Source: Chloroflexota bacterium (GTDB lineage: Bacteria > Chloroflexota > Anaerolineae > UBA4142). From it: 41,352 nt of DNA. The stretch covers positions 1 through 41,352 of the forward strand of contig JACRPR010000053.1 of the NCBI GenBank assembly GCA_016223105.1, written 5' to 3'. Below are positions 13,673 through 21,810 of the stretch, piece after piece. Position numbers and translations under genes: made by a program. Position 1 is the stretch's first letter, and every line of letters begins with the position of its first letter. Below the pieces are notes generated by a model. The model made no database searches, had not been told where the DNA came from, and saw nothing but the letters and a program-made list of their open reading frames with translations.

Positions 13673-16600
13673 CTATTTTGTTTTTGCTCTGCGCCACAAT
13701 TCTTTTACGACGCGCGCTTGCATCTGCTCGTCCGCGGTAAATGCCGCCACATTTTCGCTGAATAGTTGATCGAGTTCCGCGATCTGCGCGCGATACGCGT
13801 CCAATGCGTGCTTGCAAATCGTCGTGTCGCGCGGAATAGAAACCTTGCCGCTGATTTCGTTTACAATAAGTTGCAACGCGTACTCGGCGCGTTCGGCTGA
13901 TCCAATCGCGACGTATTGACCGCCGATGCGGAGCGAGTTGGGGTTGAACATATCATTCGTGACGAGTTGCGCTTTGCCCGGCGGAAGCAAAATTGAATCG
14001 GTTGCCGCGTTTGCGGGAACAAAAGCATCTAACATTTTGGCAATCGGTTTTGTTTCCAGCGTATCCCAGATTTCATCCGCGATCGATTGCGGCGACGGGC
14101 GACCGCGCCGCGCGGTCATCGAGCGAAACTTTTGCATCTTTTTTTCGGTCGCGCGAATTTCGCGGTAGAGGATGGTCATTGCTTTGTACAATTCCGCGCA
14201 CAGTGCTTCGCGTTCTTTCGCTTTGGTGATGCCAAGCAATTCCAAAACCGCGTCGTCCAATTCCTGGCGGTCTTTCAAAAGTAATTCACCAGATGGTAAA
14301 AGCCCAACGCCATCTACCTCAACCAGTGAAGAAGTTTTCCGTTTGTGCATTGATGCAATTGCTGCACGTAGTCGCTTCGCGATTTCTTTGTTCGCAAGTC
14401 GCGCATCTGGCACAAGCATCATCCTCACATCTACAACTTCAGTTTTCAGAGCGCCTTCACGCCCAGCATAGCGTCCAAATTGATGCTTGCTCAATGTAAC
14501 GACGGTCGAGTTTAATACCGCCCACCACAAATCGGAATCACCATCTGTCGGAGAAACATTGTAGAGATTGCAGTTGACAATGTATTCAGGTTTGTTCAAA
14601 GGGACAATGTGGCGATACTGCTGAGATTTGGACCAAAGAATTGGTGCAGGTTCATCTGCTTGAAGATCATACCATTGTCGCGACGCTGTTCTACCTATAA
14701 TCGAGGTTCCCTGATTAAAGCCCTCCTGCTCGCCCCAATTGATATAGCGCAATGCATTCTTAAAACCAAGTTTGCGCAATTTGTCTTTTGATAGTGAACA
14801 AAGGAAGATTTTGTGTTTGAGATTTGCAGGTTCAACTTCAAGCGTATCTATCTCCATAAGATTGAAAACAAGCGGCTGAAGAAATTTGGCTTCAATTAGA
14901 TGAACGGAACCGTCACCCGCTCTTACGACACGAATCTTCTTAGTTTCAGATGGAGTAATTCCATAGTGATTTTTGAAATCGTGCGGCTTGGTGAAGCGCG
15001 CCAATTCCTCGTCAGTGATGTCACGCGGATAAAAGAATTTGTCACAACCACTGATTATACCGATTTGGATTCGAGCCACTTCATTAAACGGTACAAATTT
15101 GTCTTTCGCGCGTTCCATCAACTTGAAAAAGATTTCGGGCGCGCGGAGGAAAATGCCCCACTTGTAGCCCACGTAATCGTCGGCGGGTGCGGTTACGTTG
15201 TATTCCGCACTTTTCTCGTGCAAAATTTTCTGACCGCCGTTGCCATTTCCATTTCCATTTTCTTCGTCTTCGTCTTCACTCACCTGAATCTTGGAATATC
15301 CCAGTGCGTACAAATCGCCTTGCCGAATGCTACGCACGCGGTAATCGTCTGTTGTCTCGTTCTTTTTGAGCGATTCGATGTGATCGCGCAATTGCTCAAA
15401 ATATCTCTGCCGCGCGTCTTCATCGTCGTAGCGTTCCAACATCTCGGACAGTTCGCGTTGAATCTTGACGAAATGCACGATGTTTGCCGCGCGCTTGCCA
15501 TCGTCCGATTGTCGGCGCAAAATTGTCGCGGCAGTCGACACGCGCGCGCCCGTGAACCAGGGTTCGCTGGCTGATTCAAAAATCGCGATGATTTCAAAAT
15601 TATCGAGCAAGTATTTTTGCAAACGAAAACCATACGACGTGTCGAGCCAGGTCGAACTGGTCAGCAAACCAAGATAGCCGCCGTCTTCGAGGAAGGATGC
15701 CGCGTGCGGAAAAAAGTAAACGTGAATATCCGAACGCCCCGAAAGATTTGCGCCGCGCGCTTCTTTCTTGGCAATGTCATCTTGCAAAAATCGCTTGTAC
15801 GGCGCGCCATAGTACTCGGTGATTTTTTCTTGGCGCACATACGGCGGATTGCCAACAACGGCATCCACTTTGCCGATGCCTTCCATTGGAATTTGTCCGT
15901 TGTAATTTCCCAATGGCACAACGAACGGCGTGCTATTCAAACGCACTTTGAAAAAATCCTGGCGCGCGACGAGCGGATAATTTGCCTCGTCAATCAAATC
16001 GCGCGTGACTAGGTTGATCGTCGTCAGGTGAACGGGATACGCGGAGATGTCGAAACCGTAAAGTTGCCGAATCAAATCGCGATGATGCAACGCACCGTTC
16101 GAGAGTGCGCGCTTGCGCGCATAGGCGCGGACGAGGAATGTGCCGCCGCCGCACGCGCCATCGAGTACGCGGGCTTCGGGTTTGCGAATGCAAAACGTGT
16201 TGATGAGGTCAACGACTTCGCTTCGCGTATAATGTTGTCCGTACTTGTGGCGTTCTTCAGTCGAAAGTAATCGCTCGAAAATCAAGCCGATGACTTCGTG
16301 ATTGATTTGTGTGAAATCAAAACCGTCGGTTTGGTCGCTCAACTCACGCCAACTGCCCACCGCCGCGTCGTTTAGAAATGGAAGCGTGTCGCCGAATCCA
16401 CCTTGAAAAACGGTTTCGTAATCGCCAGTCGTTTTGAGCGCGTGCTGAAACAAATCTTCCAAATGCTTGCCGAGTTCCGCGCCTTGTGTTACCGATTGAG
16501 GAATTCGGAGCGCGCGCATTCGATTGAAACGTCGGCGCAGTGCTTTGTAAAAAACGATTTTGTTCGCGAGAACATAGCAACTGAATTTCGCCGCGCGTTC

Positions 16601-17278
16601 CAAATTGTCGCGGACGATTTCTTCATCGTTCGATAAAACCCAGCCCTGTTCGTCGCGCATCCACTTGTCCAAATCGCGTTTGAATTCTTTCCCGCGTTGG
16701 TACTGCTGGCTAATCGCGGCGAGCGTTTGCGCGACCGGTTGCTCCAGACTCGACTCGTATGCGAAAATAAATTTAGCGTCAAGCGGCAACAAGAGCATCG
16801 GTTGTTCGCCAGAGATCAGCGCGGCGAAACGTTGGAGGAATGTGAGCAGGAAAGAATCAATTTGATTGAGGACACGCGGATGGCGCGTATCGTCGCTGTT
16901 GTGAATCGGCGCGGGCAAGACGTTGTAAGTTTCAACTGCGCGCTCGGTGATCGGCTTGCCGCTTTCCAATGTTTTCCAAAGCACAAGGCGATTCACGTTC
17001 CAGGTAAAGTTGTACTCTGCGCCAACTTCATCGGCTTTGCGATGCGCGTCTTCGACCACGCCTTGTTGCAACGGCGTGCGCCCTTCGGGACTATCCGGCA
17101 TTTTCACTTCGCCCGTCAAAACGATTTTACTCGCGCGATCGTACAGCGTAATGTCGCGGCGTTTGACACTGCCGCGCGCCCGCGCTTCGGTGAACGGCAA
17201 TTCTGAATGTGCCGTCAAAATTTGATTGATGCGCGAAACGATGTCAGCGGTAAATTCCCATTCGGTTGTTTGTGGCAT
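13673..17278 (-). CDS. Type IIG-like nuclease/N6-adenine DNA methyltransferase (Eco57I/PglX-like)
   Basis: A 1201-residue protein. The N-terminus has a PD-(D/E)xK-like nuclease signature, RDITLY (Asp42) followed by GEVK (Glu57, Lys59). The methylase core has motif I VLDGACGGGTFL (about 373), a GxGxG-type variant of DPACGSG, and motif IV GNPPYV (about 476), so it should methylate adenine N6. A target-recognition region follows (about 730-930, including IQIGIISGCDKFFYP), then a helical C-terminus. It belongs to the broad Eco57I/type IIG/BREX PglX group and could cut and modify in one chain. The TRD-coding part (about 14.5-15.1 kb) is visibly less GC-rich than the flanks, a sign of module exchange. 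The ATG at 17278 has AAGGA upstream. It heads the three-gene operon. Confidence 0.92.
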   Translation of the reverse strand: MPQTTEWEFTADIVSRINQILTAHSELPFTEARARGSVKRRDITLYDRASKIVLTGEVKMPDSPEGRTPLQQGVVEDAHRKADEVGAEYNFTWNVNRLVLWKTLESGKPITERAVETYNVLPAPIHNSDDTRHPRVLNQIDSFLLTFLQRFAALISGEQPMLLLPLDAKFIFAYESSLEQPVAQTLAAISQQYQRGKEFKRDLDKWMRDEQGWVLSNDEEIVRDNLERAAKFSCYVLANKIVFYKALRRRFNRMRALRIPQSVTQGAELGKHLEDLFQHALKTTGDYETVFQGGFGDTLPFLNDAAVGSWRELSDQTDGFDFTQINHEVIGLIFERLLSTEERHKYGQHYTRSEVVDLINTFCIRKPEARVLDGACGGGTFLVRAYARKRALSNGALHHRDLIRQLYGFDISAYPVHLTTINLVTRDLIDEANYPLVARQDFFKVRLNSTPFVVPLGNYNGQIPMEGIGKVDAVVGNPPYVRQEKITEYYGAPYKRFLQDDIAKKEARGANLSGRSDIHVYFFPHAASFLEDGGYLGLLTSSTWLDTSYGFRLQKYLLDNFEIIAIFESASEPWFTGARVSTAATILRRQSDDGKRAANIVHFVKIQRELSEMLERYDDEDARQRYFEQLRDHIESLKKNETTDDYRVRSIRQGDLYALGYSKIQVSEDEDEENGNGNGNGGQKILHEKSAEYNVTAPADDYVGYKWGIFLRAPEIFFKLMERAKDKFVPFNEVARIQIGIISGCDKFFYPRDITDEELARFTKPHDFKNHYGITPSETKKIRVVRAGDGSVHLIEAKFLQPLVFNLMEIDTLEVEPANLKHKIFLCSLSKDKLRKLGFKNALRYINWGEQEGFNQGTSIIGRTASRQWYDLQADEPAPILWSKSQQYRHIVPLNKPEYIVNCNLYNVSPTDGDSDLWWAVLNSTVVTLSKHQFGRYAGREGALKTEVVDVRMMLVPDARLANKEIAKRLRAAIASMHKRKTSSLVEVDGVGLLPSGELLLKDRQELDDAVLELLGITKAKEREALCAELYKAMTILYREIRATEKKMQKFRSMTARRGRPSPQSIADEIWDTLETKPIAKMLDAFVPANAATDSILLPPGKAQLVTNDMFNPNSLRIGGQYVAIGSAERAEYALQLIVNEISGKVSIPRDTTICKHALDAYRAQIAELDQLFSENVAAFTADEQMQARVVKELWRRAKTK

Positions 17279-17305
17279 TGCCGATTCCTTGTTTAGGATG
17301 TTTGG

Positions 17306-17333
17306 ATTATAGCGTGAATAAAAATTTCCGCAA
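17306..17333 (-). promoter_or_regulatory. Promoter of the methylase operon
   Basis: TTGCGG (17333-17328), 16-bp spacer, TATAAT (17311-17306) on the minus strand, followed by a leader of about 25 nt to the AAGGA ribosome site and ATG at 17278. Confidence 0.6.
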
Positions 17334-17349
17334 GAGTCATTGTTGATGC

Positions 17350-17378
17350 TTGTCGCGATTTTCTTGTTGTGCTACAAT
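17350..17378 (+). promoter_or_regulatory. Promoter of the second ABC exporter operon
   Basis: TTGTCG (17350-17355), exactly 17 bp, TACAAT (17373-17378). It diverges from the methylase promoter. Transcription would start near 17385, only a few bases before the ATG at 17389, implying a leaderless or nearly leaderless mRNA. Confidence 0.6.
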
Positions 17379-17388
17379 GCCGCTCGCT

Positions 17389-18420
17389 ATGGCAAACACA
17401 ATTATTCAAGTTGACCATCTCTGCAAATACTACCAGGTTCACCAAAAAGAACCAGGTTTGATCGGCTCGCTCAAATCATTTGTCGCGCGCAAGTACAGCG
17501 ATGTCAAAGCGGTGGACGATGTGTCGTTCGCGATTGATGCCGGCGAAGTCGTCGGCTTTCTCGGACCGAACGGCGCGGGCAAAACGACGACGCTCAAAGT
17601 CTTGTCCGGTTTGTTGTATCCCACGCGCGGCGTCGCGCGCGTGCTCGATTTCACACCGCACGAACGGCGCGCCGCGTTTCTGCGAAACATCACGCTCGTG
17701 ATGGGGCAGAAGCAACAACTCAACTGGGATTTGCCGGCGATGGATACGTTTCTCGTCAACGCGGCGATTTACGAAATTCCCGATGAGCAATTCAAAAAAA
17801 CTCTAGCAGAATTGACGGAACTTTTGGAACTCACGCCGTTGTTGAAAAAGCAAGTCCGCAAGTTGTCGCTCGGTGAGCGAATGAAATGCGAACTGTCCGC
17901 CGCGCTTTTGCATCGTCCCCAGGTTTTGTTTCTCGACGAGCCGACGATCGGTCTCGACGTAACGATGCAAACAAAAATTCGCCAATTCATCGCGGATTAC
18001 AACGCGCGTTATGGCGCGACGATCATTCTGACGAGTCATTACATGGCGGACGTAACCGCGCTGTGCAAACGCGTCATCGTGATCGATCATGGCAAGTTGT
18101 TGTACGACGGCGATCTGCACGCGCTCGCGGAAAAGATCGCACCGCACAAATTGATCCGCGTCGAATTTTCGCAACCGCTAAACGGGCAACGGCTCGCCGA
18201 GTACGGCGAAGTCGTCAAGGAGCGCGGACAGCGCGCCGAGTTGTTGATCCCGCGCGATCAAACCTCCCAGGTCGCCGCGCGGATGCTAGCCGAACTGCCC
18301 ATCGCCGACGTAACCATCGAAGAACCGCCCATCGAAGACGTGATCACGCGCGTCTTTGAGCAAGCCGCCCGCGCCCGCGCCGAACGCGGGGAGAGTGATG
18401 AAAATGATAATGATGAGTAA
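17389..18420 (+). CDS. ABC exporter ATP-binding subunit (COG4586 type)
   Basis: About 343 residues: MANTIIQVDHLCKYYQ, Walker A GPNGAGKTTT, the group-specific 'VMGQKQQLNWDLP', signature LSLGERMK, Walker B VLFLDEPTIGLD, the H-loop SHYM and a C-terminal domain ending in an acidic tail. The GQK.QL.WDLP segment marks the COG4586 ATPases that always pair with COG4587 and COG3694 permeases, as here. The track start at 17350 is the promoter; MPLA at 17377 overlaps the -10 box, so the ATG at 17389 is preferred. The transported substrate of this family is not established. Confidence 0.93.
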   Translation: MANTIIQVDHLCKYYQVHQKEPGLIGSLKSFVARKYSDVKAVDDVSFAIDAGEVVGFLGPNGAGKTTTLKVLSGLLYPTRGVARVLDFTPHERRAAFLRNITLVMGQKQQLNWDLPAMDTFLVNAAIYEIPDEQFKKTLAELTELLELTPLLKKQVRKLSLGERMKCELSAALLHRPQVLFLDEPTIGLDVTMQTKIRQFIADYNARYGATIILTSHYMADVTALCKRVIVIDHGKLLYDGDLHALAEKIAPHKLIRVEFSQPLNGQRLAEYGEVVKERGQRAELLIPRDQTSQVAARMLAELPIADVTIEEPPIEDVITRVFEQAARARAERGESDENDNDE

Positions 18421-18423
18421 GGT

Positions 18424-18495
18424 ACGTAAATCGTAATTCGTAATTCAAAATTCATTCGGCGCAGAATTACGAATTGCGATTTACGAATTATTGGA
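18424..18495. repeat. Octad inverted repeat in the ABC operon
   Basis: CGTAAATCGTAATTCGTAATTC and GAATTACGAATTGCGATTTACG form an imperfect palindrome in the gap between ATPase and permease. It adds a stem inside the operon mRNA. Confidence 0.75.
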
Positions 18496-18502
18496 ATTGC
18501 TT

Positions 18503-19291
18503 ATGCTGATCAAATACGCCGTGCTCCTCCGCCGCTCCTTTTCCGCGATGCTCGAATATCGCGCGATGATTTTTATCTGGATGCTCACGAACGTGATGCC
18601 GCTCGTGATGCTTGCGGTGTGGTTCTCGCTGTCCGAGGGTGGACCGATCGCGGGGTATTCACAAAACGATTTCGTCGCGTACTATTTGCTCATCACGTTC
18701 GTCCGCCAAATGACGAACGTGTGGGTGATTTGGGAAATTGATTACGAAATTCGCCACGGCGATTTTTCGATCAAGTTACTGCATCCGCTCAATCCGATTC
18801 ACGAGTACATCGCCAGCCACATCACCGACAAATTTTTACGGCTTGCGGTGATGATCCCGCTCGGAATTTTCGCGTGGATTATTTTTCCAACAATTCATTA
18901 CGATCTCACATTCACAACCGTTACACTTTTTCTGATCGCGCTCGTCGCGTCCTGGCTCATTCGATTTCTGTCCCAGTATTGTTTCGGCTTGCTCGCGTTT
19001 TGGATTTCCGCATCCACCACGCTGAACGAGATTTGGTTCGCGACCTCGTTGATGCTCGGCGGCATCGTCGCGCCGCTCGATCTTTTTCCGGCAAACATTC
19101 AACTCATCGCGAAATACTTGCCGTTTCGATATATGTTCGCATTCCCGGTCGAAATCGTGTCGGGGCGATTAGCGCAAACCGAACTCATCAACGGTCTCGC
19201 CGCGATGCTGGGTTGGTTGATCGTTTCCGTCGTCGTCTATCGTTGGTTGTGGCGACGCGGCTTGAAACACTTTAGCGCGTTTGGTGCGTAA
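18503..19291 (+). CDS. ABC-2 family permease (COG4587 type)
   Basis: About 262 residues with six hydrophobic segments. Features include 'YSQNDFVAYYLLITFVRQMTNVWVIWEIDYEIRHGDFSIKLLHPLNPIH', typical of this family, where the RHG..S.KLL.P motif is the ATPase-contact region. The track start is a TTG in the repeat; the ATG at 18503 with GGA upstream is better. It follows the COG4586 ATPase and precedes the second permease. Confidence 0.92.
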   Translation: MLIKYAVLLRRSFSAMLEYRAMIFIWMLTNVMPLVMLAVWFSLSEGGPIAGYSQNDFVAYYLLITFVRQMTNVWVIWEIDYEIRHGDFSIKLLHPLNPIHEYIASHITDKFLRLAVMIPLGIFAWIIFPTIHYDLTFTTVTLFLIALVASWLIRFLSQYCFGLLAFWISASTTLNEIWFATSLMLGGIVAPLDLFPANIQLIAKYLPFRYMFAFPVEIVSGRLAQTELINGLAAMLGWLIVSVVVYRWLWRRGLKHFSAFGA

Positions 19292-19297
19292 GGCAAA

Positions 19298-19373
19298 TGT
19301 CATTGCGAGCGCACTTTGCGAAGCAATCCCCACCGCGCTGATCGGGGATTGCTTCGCTCCGCTCGCAATGACA
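19298..19373. repeat. CATTGCGAG palindromic repeat (copy between permease genes)
   Basis: Outer arms TGTCATTGCGAGCG and CGCTCGCAATGACA with inner GAAGCAATCCCC and GGGGATTGCTTC. This is the same family as the core of the MITE at 5531-5663 and the insert at 35467-35542, but without recognisable GTAA ends or a target duplication here. Confidence 0.88.
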
Positions 19374-19385
19374 GAATGAAAAAAT

Positions 19386-20171
19386 ATGCGTTACCTAAGA
19401 CTCCTTTCCGTCTTTTACAAATACTCGCTCCTCAAAGAACTCGAATACCGCGTGAATTTCATCTCCAACATTTTCATGAGCGTGTTCTGGGTCGGGTGGG
19501 GCATCCTCGGCGTTTCGATTTTCTTTTTGCATCGCGACTCGATGGGCGATTGGTCGTTCCCGGAAGTGCTGATGGTCGTCGGCTTGTTCACATTGTTTAC
19601 GGGCGTGATGGAAGCGTTCTTGCGCCCAAACGTCGGCGCGGTGATCGAGCAGATTCGCGACGGCACATTCGATTTCGTGTTGACGAAACCGATCAACGCG
19701 CAATTCATTGCGAGTTTGCGGACGATTGTTTTCTGGCGATTGGCGGATGTGCTCATCGGCTTGAGCATCATCGTGTACGCGCTGGGACAATTGCACGCCG
19801 CGCCAAGCATCGGACAAATCGCGTTCTTTGTTGTGATGCTGGCATCGGGCGCGGTGATCGTCTATTCGATTTGGTTGATGATGGTATCGCTGGCATTCTG
19901 GTTCGTAAAAATTGATAACATCGCCGAATTGTTTTACGCGTTCTACGAAGCGGGACGATACCCGGTAACAATTTATCGCGGCGCGGTGCGCGCGTTACTC
20001 ACGTTCGTCGTGCCGGTCGCGTTCGTTACAACATTTCCCGCGAGCGCACTGCTCGGCAAAATTGACGTCACGACCACGCTCACCGGTTTCGCGTTCGCGA
20101 TTGGATTATTCATCGCGTCGAATCGCTTTTGGAATTTCGCGCTCACGCATTATGCGAGCGCGTCAAGCTAA
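19386..20171 (+). CDS. ABC-2 family permease (COG3694 type)
   Basis: 261 residues, MRYLRLLSVFYKYSLLKELEYRVNFISNIF, with six predicted TM helices and 'QIRDGTFDFVLTKPINAQFIASLR', the family's coupling segment. It completes the ATPase/permease/permease set. The last codons reach a strong hairpin at 20172. The N-terminal ATG lies 12 bp after the palindromic repeat, so that repeat sits in the ribosome-binding region. Confidence 0.92.
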   Translation: MRYLRLLSVFYKYSLLKELEYRVNFISNIFMSVFWVGWGILGVSIFFLHRDSMGDWSFPEVLMVVGLFTLFTGVMEAFLRPNVGAVIEQIRDGTFDFVLTKPINAQFIASLRTIVFWRLADVLIGLSIIVYALGQLHAAPSIGQIAFFVVMLASGAVIVYSIWLMMVSLAFWFVKIDNIAELFYAFYEAGRYPVTIYRGAVRALLTFVVPVAFVTTFPASALLGKIDVTTTLTGFAFAIGLFIASNRFWNFALTHYASASS

Positions 20172-20207
20172 AAAGACCCGAAGGGTTTTGGAATCCCTTC
20201 GGGTCTA
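20172..20207 (+). terminator. Hairpin AGACCCGAAGGG...CCCTTCGGGTCT
   Basis: Strong 12-bp stem with a short loop directly after the permease stop. It shares the ACCCGAAGGGT core with hairpins at 32664-32697 and 37596-37628, so it is a reused terminator-like repeat. Only a weak T-rich tail follows. Confidence 0.7.
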
Positions 20208-20254
20208 TGTTGTAAGATTTTCCCAACCCCAACGATATACCAGGTGCAAACACA

Positions 20255-20713
20255 ATGAAACGCGACATTGCCTTCTTGATGAAATGGATCAATTTTTATC
20301 CGCCGTTTCTCGGCGCGGGGATTCGCGTGAAACACGTCGCGCCGGATTTTCGCACGATCCGCGTCGAGATGAAACTGACGCGCTTGAATTTGAACGCGGT
20401 CGGCACGCATTTCGGCGGATCGTTGTACGCGATGTGCGATCCCTGGTTTATGCTAATCCTGATGCGCGCGCTCGGCGACGGTTACATTGTGTGGGACAAA
20501 GCCGCGCACATTCAATTTCTGCGACCTGGTCGCGGCACCGTTGCCGCAGAGTTTCACATCGCGCAAGCGACGGTTGACGATTTACGCGCGCGCGCGGACG
20601 CGGGCGAAAAAATCGAGCCGACATTCACGGCGGATGTGATCGGCGAAGCTGGTGAGGTAGTCGCGCGCGTCGAAAAATTATTGTACGTTCGCAAGAAAAA
20701 CGCGCGCGCATAA
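20255..20713 (+). CDS. DUF4442 hotdog-fold protein (thioesterase-like)
   Basis: 152 residues, MKRDIAFLMKWINFYPPFLGAGIRV. The DUF4442 pattern is clear: 'NFYPPFLGAGI', 'RLNLNAVGTHFGGSLYAMCDPWFMLIL' and 'VWDKAAHIQFLRPGRGTV'. The family has the hotdog fold of acyl-CoA thioesterases and PaaI-like proteins, but its substrate is not known. It stands alone after the ABC operon terminator. No signal peptide. Confidence 0.9.
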   Translation: MKRDIAFLMKWINFYPPFLGAGIRVKHVAPDFRTIRVEMKLTRLNLNAVGTHFGGSLYAMCDPWFMLILMRALGDGYIVWDKAAHIQFLRPGRGTVAAEFHIAQATVDDLRARADAGEKIEPTFTADVIGEAGEVVARVEKLLYVRKKNARA

Positions 20714-20768
20714 TGTCATTGCGAGCATCCTGAGCGGAGTCGAAGGAAGCGAAGCAATCCCTGTTTTG
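20712..20768. repeat. Half copy of the CATTGCGAG repeat
   Basis: TGTCATTGCGAGC, a GAGCGGAGTCGAAGG segment and GAAGCGAAGCAATCCC are present, but the second inverted half is missing apart from a residual TTGCAATG. It fills the gap before the first alkyltransferase. Confidence 0.7.
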
Positions 20769-20801
20769 CAATGCCGGGTTCGCAACAAGTGTGAGGTTGT
20801 G

Positions 20802-21290
20802 ATGAACGAAAAATCAGTAGCATACTATCGTTCGCCGATTGGCACGCTCGAAATCGTCGGCGACGCGAATGGCATAACGTCCGTTGAATTTGTCGCAGAC
20901 GCGACGCCGAGCGCGGAAACGCCGCGCGATCTAGCCGATTGCGTTTCGCAACTCGACGAGTATTTCAACGGCGCGCGCAAAACATTTTCGCTCGACCTGG
21001 ATTTACGCGGGACCGAATTTCAAAAACGCGTGTGGCGCGAATTGTTGAACATTCCATTCGGGCGCACCGTTGCGTACCTCGACATCGCGCGCGCAATTGG
21101 AAATCGCAACGCGATTCGCGCGGTCGGCGCGGCGAACGGGCAAAATCCAATCGTGATTATCGTGCCGTGCCATCGCGTCATCGGCTCGAACGGATCGCTC
21201 ACCGGGTACGGCGGCGGCTTGTGGCGCAAAGAGTGGCTGTTAAATTTCGAGGGCAATTTGCAACCGACAGGTTTGTTCGATGCGCGATGA
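20802..21290 (+). CDS. ogt: Methylated-DNA--protein-cysteine methyltransferase (first copy)
   Basis: 162 residues from the ATG at 20802 (GAGG seven bases upstream; the track start is 12 codons early). N-terminal domain 'YYRSPIGTLEIVGDANGITSVEF'; C-terminal catalytic domain with IPFGRTVAYLDIA, the DNA-binding helix RAVGAANGQNP, the acceptor cysteine in PCHRVIGSNG (about residue 122) and LTGYGGGLWRK. It removes O6-alkyl groups from guanine in one irreversible transfer. The 3' end overlaps the ECF sigma gene by 11 bp, so expression of the repair enzyme and the regulator is tied. Confidence 0.95.
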   Translation: MNEKSVAYYRSPIGTLEIVGDANGITSVEFVADATPSAETPRDLADCVSQLDEYFNGARKTFSLDLDLRGTEFQKRVWRELLNIPFGRTVAYLDIARAIGNRNAIRAVGAANGQNPIVIIVPCHRVIGSNGSLTGYGGGLWRKEWLLNFEGNLQPTGLFDAR

Positions 21291-21810
21291 TCGCGACCTG
21301 CTGAAACGCGCGCAAGCGAACGCGGCGGGCTTTGGCGCATTGTTCGATGCGTACTATGATCGGATTTACAAATACGCGTACCGTCGTGTCGGATCGCGCG
21401 AAACGGCGGAGGACATTGCCGCGAGTGTGTTCGAGGACGCGTTGCGCGGCATCAAACGATTGCGCTGGCAGGACAAGCCGCTCGTCGCGTGGTTGTATCG
21501 CATCGCCGCTCGTCGCGTCGCGGATCATTATCGCGCCGCGCGCGATCACGCGCCGCTCGACGATGCGTTGATCGCGCGCGCTGACGATCCGCACGATCGC
21601 GCCACGCGCGCGGAAGAATCGCGCATTGTGCAACGCGGCTTGGCAAAACTCGCCGCGCCCGATCGCGAAATAATCCGGCTTGCCTATTTCGATGAATTGC
21701 GCGGCGAAGCGATCGCGGCGATCTTGAATTGTTCCGCGAGCAACGTGTACGTGCGCTTGCATCGCGCGCTCAAAAAATTGGAAAGGATCGTGAGCGATGA
21801 AATCCATTGA
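21280..21810 (+). CDS. ECF-family RNA polymerase sigma factor
   Basis: 176 residues. Sigma region 2 is 'FGALFDAYYDRIYKYAYRRVGSRETAEDIAASVFEDAL'; region 4 is 'LAAPDREIIRLAYFDELRGEAIAAIL' with a recognition helix 'CSASNVYVRLHRALKKL'. These are standard for ECF sigma factors, which direct polymerase to stress or surface-response promoters. It overlaps the alkyltransferase before it (11 bp) and the one after it (14 bp). No classical anti-sigma gene follows; the next gene is a second alkyltransferase with an N-terminal extension in the slot where an anti-sigma usually lies. Target promoters are unknown. Confidence 0.94.
   Translation: MRDDRDLLKRAQANAAGFGALFDAYYDRIYKYAYRRVGSRETAEDIAASVFEDALRGIKRLRWQDKPLVAWLYRIAARRVADHYRAARDHAPLDDALIARADDPHDRATRAEESRIVQRGLAKLAAPDREIIRLAYFDELRGEAIAAILNCSASNVYVRLHRALKKLERIVSDEIH

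Noticed and set aside
10446-17278. A complete DISARM or BREX system
   Set aside because: drmA/B/C, pglZ, brxC and similar core genes are not present; only a methylase, a helicase and an unknown protein are seen.
19286-19394. GTAAGGC...GCGTTAC around the 19.3 kb repeat as IS66-type ends
   Set aside because: The pairs extend into the flanking gene ends, the match is short, and there is no 8-bp target duplication.
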